64,000 bases of DNA from Siminovitchia thermophila. Lineage in GTDB: Bacteria; Bacillota; Bacilli; Bacillales; Bacillaceae_C. The translations under genes were made by a program, and so were the position numbers. Where the stretch lies: the NCBI RefSeq assembly GCF_016909185.1, contig NZ_JAFBFH010000004.1, positions 62,001 to 126,000 on the forward strand, in the 5' to 3' direction. Below the pieces are notes generated by a model. That model saw nothing but the letters and a program-made list of their open reading frames with translations, was not told the DNA's origin and made no database searches. Shown here in pieces: positions 41,303-49,220 of the stretch (its first letter is position 1; each line of letters opens with the position of its first letter).

Positions 41303-41913
41303 AGCTTTTGCATTACTCAAGAGTTTTAATTTCCTAACCCGATCATTAGTCTAGTCGAAAGTTAGTGTAAACAATGATTATAGATTTAGTTTTTTAGTGT
41401 ACTTCTCCCTTTTCCGTGGCAAGAAAATGGTAAGAACATATTAAAATTATAGACTTATCCTCAGAATTCACAACTCTATTAACCCTTGATACAAAGGCTA
41501 TAGGGTTTTTTCCTACGTTAAATTTTCATTATGAACAAAAAAAGGCTATGACAGAGGTGTTGACATTTGTTCATTTATTTGACAAGGATTGTGGATATGA
41601 TGGGGCTTATGTTAGGGGGACAGACTTTAAAGGATTGAAGCGTATTCGCATGGAAGAGAGAATACCGATTGTAAGTTGTCGCAGTGGATTTACCGTGACT
41701 TGAAATAAGTTACTGGATTGAGCGAGTACAGGGACATCTTTTGACATCATGAACTCCTATTCGAAAAGCGGAACAGACATCATGAACCCATGTTACGAAC
41801 ATTTTATAATATGAAAGGGATGAAGCCCGGTTACCACTCCACCCTCCACACTTTGGTGAGGGTATTTTTTATGTCAATAACTTTTTTTTCAGTTGATAAA
41901 GTAAAAAAATCAA
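41303..41913. other. Gap with an orphan coding-like stretch and a hairpin
   Basis: At 41434-41703 one frame is open for 89 codons and reads like a real protein fragment (LLTLDTKAIGFFPTLNF, GYDGAYVRGTDFKGLKRI) but lacks a start signal and I do not recognise it. At about 41842-41873 ACCCTC/GAGGGT followed by ATTTTTT looks like a terminator. GACATCATGAACYC occurs twice near 41740-41785. Confidence 0.4.
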
Positions 41914-41967
41914 TGGACAAATTTTTCTGGGTTGTTTATAATATGAACATGAATGGAAACGTTTTCC
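41914..41967 (+). promoter_or_regulatory. Promoter of the alanine symporter gene with CcpA (cre) site
   Basis: TGGACA (41914-41919), 17 bp, TATAAT (41937-41942). ATGGAAACGTTTTCC (41953-41967) matches the cre consensus at all but the last position and covers the transcription start. A second weaker match (ATGAAAGCGCTATTG) lies at 42013-42027. Confidence 0.75.
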
Positions 41968-42046
41968 GTATATCAGAAAAATAAAGGGGAGCGTTTTCTT
42001 CGTCTGCACTAAATGAAAGCGCTATTGCGGATCGAAGGAGAGAAGA

Positions 42047-43450
42047 TTGTTGGAAAAATTGATGGAGCTAATTTCGAAAATATCCGAAGTGATTTGGGGT
42101 CTTCCCATGATGTTGCTTTTGCTGGGGGGCGGTTTATTTCTTACTTTTCGTTTAGGTTTTTTTCAGTTCAAGTATTTCCCTCACATTATTAAGCAAACTT
42201 TTGGGAAGATTCTGAGCAAACCGGATTCTGGCGAAGGAACATTAACCCCTTTCCAGGCAGCAACTTCCGCATTGGCTTCGACTGTCGGAGCTGCCAATAT
42301 CATCGGTGTGCCGGTTGCCATTGCTTTTGGTGGGCCGGGTGCTATTTTTTGGATGTGGCTAGTCTCATTAATTGGAATGGCATCTAAATATTCAGAGGTT
42401 GTATTGGGTGTCAAATATCGTGAAAAGAATAAAAAAGGGGAATGGGTCGGGGGACCGATGTATTATATCGAAAAAGGTTTGGGGTGGAAACCTGTCGCAC
42501 TCTTTTTCGCATTTGCCTTAATGCTGGAAATTGTAGCAAGCACGATGGTGCAGTCCAATTCATTGTCAACAACGATTAAGGGCGCTTTTAATATACCTCC
42601 AGAAGTGACAGGACTGATCGTAATGTTTCTTGTTGGGATCATCGTTTATGGTTGAATTTCCAGGATTGGCCAGGTGGCGGAAAAGTTTGTCCCCTTTATG
42701 GTTGGAGTGTATATTATCGGGTCACTCATCATTGTATTTTCTAATATATCCGTTATTCCGTCCGTATTCACCATGATTTTTAAGCATGCTTTTACGCCAA
42801 TTTCAGCTGCCGGAGGCTTTGCCGGTGCGGGAGTTGCGGCCGCGATTCGCTGGGGGCTTGCGAGGGGAACCTATTCCAATGAAGCAGGAATGGGAACGGC
42901 GCCAATCGCCCATGCCACGGCTAAGATTGATCATCCTGCCAAGCAAGGTTTTTGGGGAATATTTGAAGTAATTGTCGACACACTCATCATTTGTACAATA
43001 ACGGCTATTGTTATTTTAGGGACCGGGGTATGGAAAGAGGTTAAGCGGGAACAAGCTTCTTCCATGGTGACAGAAGCTTGGAGCCAAGTTTTCGGAAGTC
43101 AGCTGGCTGGAACCTTTATGGCGGTCAGTTTATTCTTTTTTGTCCTCTCCACTGTCGTGATCATTATTTTTTACGGCGAGAAACAGGCGGAATATTTATT
43201 TGGCACAACATTCTCCAAGGTCATGCGATTTATTTATGTGGTTGCCATTTTTATCGGAGCGATCGGGGGACTAAAGTTTGTATGGCAATTCCTCGACATA
43301 TTATTGGCTCTGATCGTTGTTCCTAACGTTTTGGCACTCATATTACTAAATAATGATGTAAGAGAAGTGACAAATGACTATTTTACACGAATTTATAAGA
43401 AGAATAGGTCATCTTCACAGTCAAACTCCTCTGAGAAACAGGCCGAGTAG
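42047..43450 (+). pseudogene. Alanine/glycine:sodium symporter (AGCS family) with one in-frame stop
   Basis: The frame 42047-43450 would encode about 467 residues, typical for AGCS carriers (LTPFQAATSALASTVGAANI, GGPMYYIEKGLG, ARGTYSNEAGMGTAPIAHA). It is broken only by TGA at 42653-42655: VYG-stop-ISRIGQVAEKFVPFM, where relatives have Gly (GGIxRIG). A single G-to-T change from GGA explains it. No frameshift is present, so this is a fresh nonsense mutation, a sequencing error or a readthrough case. TTG 42047 or 42050 follows GAAGGAGAG. Confidence 0.85.
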
Positions 43451-44090
43451 TCTTTTGTAAAATAATGTAAATCCGTATACAAAACTTTTGCTCTTTAAAT
43501 GACCGAAGTGCGGCGTTAAGAGGAAATGATTTTGTTCAAATGACAGTCGGGGTGAGACTAGTTATAAAAGGTGCGAATTGCTCTATCCTTCATTTTAAAA
43601 ATGCCAAGATCTCGAAGAAATTTTAAAAGTGACCCATTTTAAAATGTACGCATTCTACGTAAGAGGCTCTTGAACAACAACTATCAGTCGCCCATCATGT
43701 CAATCATGTCAATTGGAGTTTTTTGCCCATTTTAAAAGAAAAAAGAAAATGTTCTTTAGACTATGGGCTTTGCAATATTTCGGCAAGCATTTGGGATGTC
43801 ACGGTATACTTGATAAATGGATTCGATTGATTCTGTCCGTCCAGCTTTCAATGAAGTTCTGTCAAGTTGGTGGAGAAAATCACTGGGAGATTGTTCCCTA
43901 CGATCTGATATGTAAGAGTGATTTGTTTTTTACAGTTTGCCATTTTGAATCTTGGATGTCCCGCGCCTCAGGCCATTAAGAAAATTTCCGAACATGTTGA
44001 TGTGCATTCATGTCATCATTCAGTTCCACTTTTATAAAATATGTCTCTCTTTCATGAAAGTATCATTTAAAAGTCAATCTTATAAATGTA
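43451..44090. other. Non-coding gap
   Basis: About 640 bp. An 88-codon plus-strand frame at 43713 has no ribosome binding site or family resemblance. ATGTCAAT is repeated in tandem near 43700. Nothing else supported. Confidence 0.45.
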
Positions 44091-44116
44091 GGGCACCTCA
44101 TCAGTTTGGGGTGCCC
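44091..44116. terminator. Hairpin downstream of the DUF1259 gene
   Basis: Perfect GGGCACC/GGTGCCC stem with a 12-nt loop. T-runs are weak on both sides. Confidence 0.5.
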
Positions 44117-44123
44117 TGAAAAT

Positions 44124-44528
44124 TTAGTAATCGCGTCCTTTAAATAGTCCTGCTTCTACGGCCGCTTCGAAGCTCGCACGTGCGAAATTAAAAGGGTTGC
44201 CTGTATTCTCCCAGTGCATGTACATAAGGCGCGGTTTATCAAATAGCCAGTGGTTATGGACGGCTGTAACAATCAGTCCGCGTTTTCTTAATGCTGACAT
44301 AAACGGGTTGATTTCCCGCTGAAGTATCACGGTTTCACCCAGGTTTAATGTGTTGCCCCCTTTATTATTCTCAAATGACAATGCAAACGGAAGAGCCAAT
44401 GGTGAACGTGTTCTTCTGCCTAAAATAGTGGCATTTATATTTCTAAGGCGTTGAACAACACAAACAGGTGCAGCCGTAATGACCTGTCCTCCAATAATAT
44501 CTGCTAATTTCTGGCATGTTTTGGACAT
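44124..44528 (-). CDS. DUF1259 domain protein
   Basis: 134 residues. The block EINPFMSALRKRGLIVTAVHNHWLFDKPRLMYMHW is the DUF1259 core, with a conserved HNH-like His pair. Here the protein is a short single-module version. ATG 44528 follows GGAGGAG on the minus strand; the frame extends upstream without a better site. The family has no firm function. Confidence 0.8.
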   Translation of the reverse strand: MSKTCQKLADIIGGQVITAAPVCVVQRLRNINATILGRRTRSPLALPFALSFENNKGGNTLNLGETVILQREINPFMSALRKRGLIVTAVHNHWLFDKPRLMYMHWENTGNPFNFARASFEAAVEAGLFKGRDY

Positions 44529-44711
44529 GGGTTCTCCTCCTTTCGAACCTTTAGAATATGCTATGTAAAGGCGGGGGAGCTTGTATAGATAAGAATCTAA
44601 TAGTAGAAAAACAAGGCAATTAAAATAGAAAGGAATATATAGAAGGAGAAAGCCTGTCTGTCCTCCAGGCTCTATAAAATCCCGCACAACACTTATGAAA
44701 TCATTGCTTTT

Positions 44712-44742
44712 TTGACAAAAAAAAGGTATGTTTTATATACAT
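44712..44742 (+). promoter_or_regulatory. Promoter with PadR-type operator
   Basis: TTGACA (44712-44717), 18 bp, TATACA (44736-44741). ATGT (44728-44731) and ACAT (44739-44742) separated by 7 bp form the ATGT/ACAT dyad typical of PadR operators, covering the -10. This suggests that the PadR protein represses its own operon. Confidence 0.65.
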
Positions 44743-44765
44743 AGAATCTCTAGGTAGGTGCGGAC

Positions 44766-45095
44766 ATGTTTGACAGAGAGCTTTTAAAAGGAAGTACTTC
44801 TTTGCTCATTTTACAATTATTGGGTGATCGTCCGATGTACGGCTATGAGATTGCCAAGGTCATGGAACAAAGAAGTGATCATACATTGCGTGTCAGGGAA
44901 GGGACATTATATCCTGCCTTGCACAAGCTTGAACAGCAGGGGTATATTGATTCCTATTGGGAACAGCAAAAAAAAGGAAAGCCGCGTAAATATTACCGTT
45001 TGACAACGGAGGGTGTTAAAATGCTGGAAGCCAAAACGAAAGAATGGACGTTATTTTCAAATATGATGGACCGCATGTTGGGGAAAGAACAATGA
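44766..45095 (+). CDS. PadR-family transcriptional regulator
   Basis: 109 residues: winged helix with [27 protein letters not shown] and the wing [11 protein letters not shown], then a C-terminal dimerisation helix. This short (subfamily 2) form commonly sits before a HAAS-domain membrane protein, as here. The stop overlaps the next start (ATGA). Confidence 0.93.
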   Translation: MFDRELLKGSTSLLILQLLGDRPMYGYEIAKVMEQRSDHTLRVREGTLYPALHKLEQQGYIDSYWEQQKKGKPRKYYRLTTEGVKMLEAKTKEWTLFSNMMDRMLGKEQ

Positions 45096-45724
45096 TACAT
45101 ACAAAGAACGAATATATTGAGCAGCTCAGGGAATTGTTAAAAGATCATTCGGATCGGGATGCCATTGTGGATGAAATTTCGGTTCATATTAATGAATGTT
45201 TGCGCCAAGACGGGCTGTCTGAACAGGAGGCGATATCACTGGCAATCAGTCAAATTGGCAGCCCCCAACAACTGGCGCAAGGTTTTATCCGTTCATCCAC
45301 ACCTCATACAACAGCGGCTAAAAAATGGTTTATTTACATGAACTTCATGTTTTTCCTTGCCGGTGGATTCCTTGCGGTTGGGGCGAATGTCTTACAAATC
45401 GATATGTTGCAGTGGATGTGGGACATGTTGTCGCAATCCGGTTGGACGATTTTGCTGGCGTATACGGGATACTGGGCATTTTTGGGATTTGAAATGGGCA
45501 AAGAATATGGCGTTTCGGGTAAAAAGCTTTTGTCGCGCACGATTGGAATCGCGGTTATTCCCAATTTCATCTTAATGTTGGCGACATTGTTCGGTGTTCT
45601 TCCCATTGGGTGGTTTCACACCTTGCTGAACTCTTCATTTCTTATTGCGTGCCTGCTTGCCACATTTTGTTTTTTTCCAATTAGCCATATGGGATATTAT
45701 GTTGGAGTACGTAAAGCTTTTTAA
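45092..45724 (+). CDS. HAAS (DUF1700-like) domain membrane protein
   Basis: 210 residues. The N-terminal 70 residues ([22 protein letters not shown]...[10 protein letters not shown]) are the HAAS helical domain, followed by about four membrane helices. Such proteins are found with PadR regulators and are thought to affect membrane-linked processes under PadR control. Start chosen at ATG 45092, coupled to padR. Confidence 0.85.
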   Translation: MIHTKNEYIEQLRELLKDHSDRDAIVDEISVHINECLRQDGLSEQEAISLAISQIGSPQQLAQGFIRSSTPHTTAAKKWFIYMNFMFFLAGGFLAVGANVLQIDMLQWMWDMLSQSGWTILLAYTGYWAFLGFEMGKEYGVSGKKLLSRTIGIAVIPNFILMLATLFGVLPIGWFHTLLNSSFLIACLLATFCFFPISHMGYYVGVRKAF

Positions 45725-45792
45725 AGGAGTACTCTCTTTTTTTTGAAAATATACCTAGAATTACGATGTATAAACAGATAGAGGTGAATGAA

Positions 45793-46347
45793 ATGGGATT
45801 AACAAGTATTGTTGGTATTGGTATTGTACTCGTCCTGGTTGTTTTGATTAAAAAGAATACAATGATGGAATGGGTGGGGAATCATTGGATAGTACGAAGA
45901 TTATCTAAGCAACGATGGTTTAAAAATAAGTGGCTGAGCGGTTTGTTTTTATTTTTCTTGAATGCTGTATTATTTTTCTTGGCAACGGCGTTCATTGTTT
46001 TGTCAAGTTATATGTTGATTCCTTACCTTCATGTCGCATTCATGTTTGCGGCAACCATTGCGAGTATCTATTTATGGATCGCAGTTCGCCGCTCGGGAAA
46101 CAAAGGCCGTACAGAACAACGCATTATGGGTTTTGTCGGAAGCAGTTTTTATATGATTCTTTTTTTCATTTTTCTCTACCTGTTTTTGACGTTGGAGCCG
46201 GCAACACCGGAGCATGATCCATTCATGGCGGCCATCGGCTTGATGTTTGGGATGATCGTTTCTTTTGTTGCCTGGCTAACATGCTTTTTGATTACTGGAG
46301 GGGGAAGCGGGAAACATCGTTTTATAAATAATGTGATGAAAAAATGA
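45793..46347 (+). CDS. Integral membrane protein, unknown
   Basis: 184 residues with about five membrane helices, the first starting at residue 2 and a basic stretch between helices 1 and 2 (RRLSKQRWFKNKW). ATG 45793 follows GAGGTGA. It overlaps the next gene by four bases, and likely forms one operon with it and the ECF sigma gene. No family recognised. Confidence 0.65.
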   Translation: MGLTSIVGIGIVLVLVVLIKKNTMMEWVGNHWIVRRLSKQRWFKNKWLSGLFLFFLNAVLFFLATAFIVLSSYMLIPYLHVAFMFAATIASIYLWIAVRRSGNKGRTEQRIMGFVGSSFYMILFFIFLYLFLTLEPATPEHDPFMAAIGLMFGMIVSFVAWLTCFLITGGGSGKHRFINNVMKK

Positions 46348-46781
46348 ACCTTTTTGTTTCGCCAATTGTATTACATATAAAGAGACAAGAAGGGATGTGC
46401 TTTGTGATGCCGGTAACAGGATGGGTGGCCAGCAGTATTGTCGCGGGCGTACTTGGTTCCATATTCGTTGTAATCATTGCGCCCATGAATAAAAAAGTTG
46501 TTCGCGATAAATGGGGAAGAATTGATTTTTCAAAAACAGATATTTATTTTTATTGGACCCGCTGGGATACGATTATTCTAATTGCTGCGATTTACACAAT
46601 ACTCAATATAACAGGGCTGTTTGTTTTTCTTTTGAGGGGAGATAATATTGAGAGCCCGTTGATCCAATATTTTATTCACCAAACATTTGTGTTCGGCCTT
46701 TTCACGTTTATGTGGTTGATTACGAAGCTTGCTTACGTATTTAAGGGAATTAAAGAACGGTGGCCCAATGAATTCAAATAA
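46344..46781 (+). CDS. Membrane protein, unknown
   Basis: 145 residues from the coupled ATG at 46344, about three membrane helices. Starts at 46395 or 46407 (MPVTGWVASS) are possible and would remove an N-terminus without membrane character. It overlaps the sigma factor gene by 14 bp. No family recognised. Confidence 0.6.
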   Translation: MNLFVSPIVLHIKRQEGMCFVMPVTGWVASSIVAGVLGSIFVVIIAPMNKKVVRDKWGRIDFSKTDIYFYWTRWDTIILIAAIYTILNITGLFVFLLRGDNIESPLIQYFIHQTFVFGLFTFMWLITKLAYVFKGIKERWPNEFK

Positions 46782-47286
46782 GGAGATTCGATTGGAAGAT
46801 GGACGGGTAGAAACAATCGAATCCATTTATCAAGTATACCGGGACCCTCTATATCGGTTCGTTTATCGCTATTCAGGCGACCAGCAATTAAGTATAGACA
46901 TCGTCCAAGACATATTTGAAAAACTGATCAAAAAACAACAATATTCCCCAGAAAAAGGCCGTTTTAAAACGTACTTGTTTCAAATTGCGTATAATACAAT
47001 GATCACAAAGTTGAAAAGAAGGCAAAAGCTTAGAACGCTGCTTCCTTTTTTGGCTTCCGAACGGCCCACCGCCATATCGATTGAAGAAAAGATGTCCGTG
47101 CAAAAAGCGGTGCAACGATTGCCGGAAGAGCAAAGAGCGGTTATATTATTAACGTATTATCATGATTTGCCGCAAAAAGAAATCGCCACAATATTGGAAG
47201 TTCCAGTTGGAACAGTGAAGTCGCGAATACATCATGCGATCAAGAAACTGAAGGAAGAGTTGGAGGTGGACGGGGATGAACGATAA
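46768..47286 (+). CDS. ECF-type RNA polymerase sigma factor
   Basis: 172 residues. Region 2 (YRDPLYRFVYRYSGDQQLSI...KTYLFQIAYN) and region 4 (AVQRLPEEQRAVILLTYYHDL...VPVGTVKSRIHHA) are both present, without regions 1 or 3. ATG 46768 follows CGGTGG. It overlaps the next gene by 11 bp, and that gene may encode its anti-sigma factor. Confidence 0.93.
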   Translation: MNSNKEIRLEDGRVETIESIYQVYRDPLYRFVYRYSGDQQLSIDIVQDIFEKLIKKQQYSPEKGRFKTYLFQIAYNTMITKLKRRQKLRTLLPFLASERPTAISIEEKMSVQKAVQRLPEEQRAVILLTYYHDLPQKEIATILEVPVGTVKSRIHHAIKKLKEELEVDGDER

Positions 47287-47506
47287 GGAGCCTGAAACGC
47301 TTGTTCAAAAGCTTGACGAGTATCAAGTCGATGTGCCGGATTTTCCCATGAAAAAATCAAGATTGGATAGAGTTGCTAACTGGCTGTTTGATCCGGTTTC
47401 GCTACCGGTATGGGAAGTTCATTTCACGAAAAAAGGGATGGCAGTCGCCATGTTTTTCCCCGTTTTATTGACCATTATTTCCGCAATTCCCTTCATCTTT
47501 TTGTAA
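47276..47506 (+). CDS. Small single-span membrane protein, putative anti-sigma factor
   Basis: 76 residues: about 50 hydrophilic N-terminal residues (LVQKLDEYQVDVPDFPM) and one C-terminal membrane helix (AVAMFFPVLLTIISAIPFIF). No zinc-binding HxxxCxxC motif is present. Overlap with the sigma gene, small size and topology are as in short anti-sigma factors like YxlC beside SigY, but the sequence itself is not diagnostic. Confidence 0.55.
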   Translation: MNDKEPETLVQKLDEYQVDVPDFPMKKSRLDRVANWLFDPVSLPVWEVHFTKKGMAVAMFFPVLLTIISAIPFIFL

Positions 47507-47518
47507 AGAGGTGAGTCC

Positions 47519-47767
47519 ATGTTTATGCCCAGGTTGTCACTGGAAAAGAAGCGAAAAATGATCAAAGAAATTCAGGTGTTTTTCCTAAAAGAACGTGGCG
47601 AAGAGATAGGAGAATTGGCCGCAGAAATATGCTTTGAATTTATAAAAGACCGCCTTGGTCCCGTCTTTTATAACGAGGGCATCCGTGATGCGCGAGAGGT
47701 TGCCAACGAAAGAATGCAAATGCTGGAGGAAGATCTATATTCGTTGGAGCGAAAACTTTTTAATTAG
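47519..47767 (+). CDS. DUF2164 family protein
   Basis: 82 residues. KKRKMIKEIQVFFLKERGEEIGELAAE and the C-terminal EEDLYSLERKL match DUF2164. Small soluble helical protein of unknown role. AGAGGTGA precedes the ATG. It follows the putative anti-sigma gene by 12 bp, so it is probably in the same operon. Confidence 0.8.
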   Translation: MFMPRLSLEKKRKMIKEIQVFFLKERGEEIGELAAEICFEFIKDRLGPVFYNEGIRDAREVANERMQMLEEDLYSLERKLFN

Positions 47768-48275
47768 GGCTGGACTTGAAAATGCCGCAGTGCCTTTTTC
47801 AGTTTGCTAATTTGGGACGGGGATGCCCCATCAGTTTATTGGGGCTTCCTATTTTTATGGCCTCATCTGTCCCAGCTTTTGAAAAAACAGGCCCTTGTAA
47901 AAATCGAAAGAAGAGGGATGGAACCGGAGTGGCCGATTTGGCGGCTTTATGGAACGCCTTCAAAGTATTTTTCGTAGTAAAAAAGCGGCTTTTTTCAAGC
48001 CGCATCGAAAGATGGACCGCTTTTTTCTTCCATCACCAACTGTGATATTCGGAAGCACTTGTACATTGTGAGGCAGTAGAGCGAAATACCCGCGGAACGG
48101 TTTTTGAGATTTGCCGGAGATAGTGGATGGCGGCGGAAGGACGGGGAGCCCTCATTCCAGTTTGTTGTCAATATGGGGATTAAAAAAAAGATAGTGTTGT
48201 ATCCAATACAAGTGGAAAAGTTCTCTAGATTCTAGTTTCATCAGCATATTTACTGTAACCTTTTTAAAAAAATAG
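47768..48275. other. Gap with repeat-like hairpins
   Basis: At 47768-47880 the ends GGGCTGGAC and TGTCCCAGC resemble family A termini and enclose GGGGATGCCCCATC...TTGGGGC. At about 47988-48006 GCGGCTT/AAGCCGC forms a hairpin. No gene. Confidence 0.45.
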
Positions 48276-48297
48276 TATAATTATGGAAACGCTTTTA
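48276..48297 (+). promoter_or_regulatory. iclR gene -10 and CcpA-like (cre) site
   Basis: TATAAT at 48276-48281, and ATGGAAACGCTTTTA at 48283-48297, which differs from the cre consensus at one conserved position and would cover the transcription start. It suggests carbon catabolite control of the regulator gene. Confidence 0.5.
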
Positions 48298-48316
48298 TTA
48301 GAATAGGAGAAATAGG

Positions 48317-49057
48317 ATGATCCAGTCGATTGACAGAGCGATGGCCATTATTCACATTTTAATATCTGACCCGTATAAAAGAGAATGGTCGATCTCCGAT
48401 TTATCAGAGCGGGCAGAATTGCCAATCAGTACAATGCATCGTATATTAAGTTCGTTGATTAAGCACAGACTCGTGACGCAAAATCCTGTTACAAAACACT
48501 ATAGAGTCGGATATTTTTGGATGGAAGTTGGGATGCAGGTGCTTGAAAGCATTGATTTTCGAGGCGCAGCCCAGCCAGTGATGGAAAATCTCGCCAAAGA
48601 AGTGGAGGAAAGCATCTATTTGAACATCCAGGATGGAACCTTTGGCATTACAATTGAGATTGTGGACAGCCCGTTAAAAGTTCGTATCGCTGAAACAGTA
48701 GGTACTCGCATTCCCTTATATATCGGCGCTCCCAATAAAGCCATTTTATCTTTTTTAATGGAAGATGAGAGGGAACAGATTCTGGAAGAATCAGAGCTGA
48801 CCAAAGAAGAAAAAGAAAGTTTGCGTAAAAGCATTGCCATGATTCAAAAAACAGGCTATGCCTATAGTGTGTCCGAACAGACAGAAGGGACAGCGTCGCT
48901 TGCCGCGCCGGTTTTCGGTTATGGCAACAAAGTTGTGGCGGCAGTCAGTATCAATGGGCCCAGTTTTCGCATTACGAAAGAACGCATGCCGCTGCTTATT
49001 GAAAAGGTTAAAAAAGCAGCGGAAGATATATCAAAAGAATTAGGAAGGCATTACTAA
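48317..49057 (+). CDS. IclR-family transcriptional regulator
   Basis: 246 residues: winged helix (about 5-65; WSISDLSERAELPISTMHRIL) and a C-terminal effector-binding domain (GAPNKAILSFL, GTASLAAPVFGYGNKVVAAVSI). IclR proteins bind palindromes with TTCC/GGAA-type arms and respond to small organic acids. Two such palindromes lie at 49189 and 51309, before the RocB-like gene and the permease-ureohydrolase unit. AGGAGAAATAGG precedes the ATG. Confidence 0.93.
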   Translation: MIQSIDRAMAIIHILISDPYKREWSISDLSERAELPISTMHRILSSLIKHRLVTQNPVTKHYRVGYFWMEVGMQVLESIDFRGAAQPVMENLAKEVEESIYLNIQDGTFGITIEIVDSPLKVRIAETVGTRIPLYIGAPNKAILSFLMEDEREQILEESELTKEEKESLRKSIAMIQKTGYAYSVSEQTEGTASLAAPVFGYGNKVVAAVSINGPSFRITKERMPLLIEKVKKAAEDISKELGRHY

Positions 49058-49064
49058 TCCACCT

Positions 49065-49091
49065 CCCCTGATAGTATCAGGGGTATTTTTT
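49065..49091 (+). terminator. Terminator of the iclR gene
   Basis: Perfect CCCCTGATA/TATCAGGGG stem and TATTTTTT. Confidence 0.9.
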
Positions 49092-49132
49092 GCGCCTGTT
49101 ATTCTGAATATTCTTTTATTAACTAGAAAGTG

Positions 49133-49203
49133 ATGACAAGAGGAGAGAAATGTTATATATTTAAATTAATCCACGAAGTAGAAATGAATTCCACAATACG
49201 GAA
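49133..49203 (+). promoter_or_regulatory. Promoter and IclR-type operator of the RocB-like gene
   Basis: ATGACA (49133-49138), 17 bp, TATATT (49156-49161). The dyad TTCCACAATACGGAA at 49189-49203 lies about 20 bp after the predicted start. Confidence 0.65.
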
Positions 49204-49220
49204 ACAAAGGGGTGTCAACA

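Noticed and set aside
47776-48045. 89-codon plus-strand frame after the DUF2164 gene
   Set aside because: It runs across hairpins and repeat-like sequence and shows no protein-like conservation.
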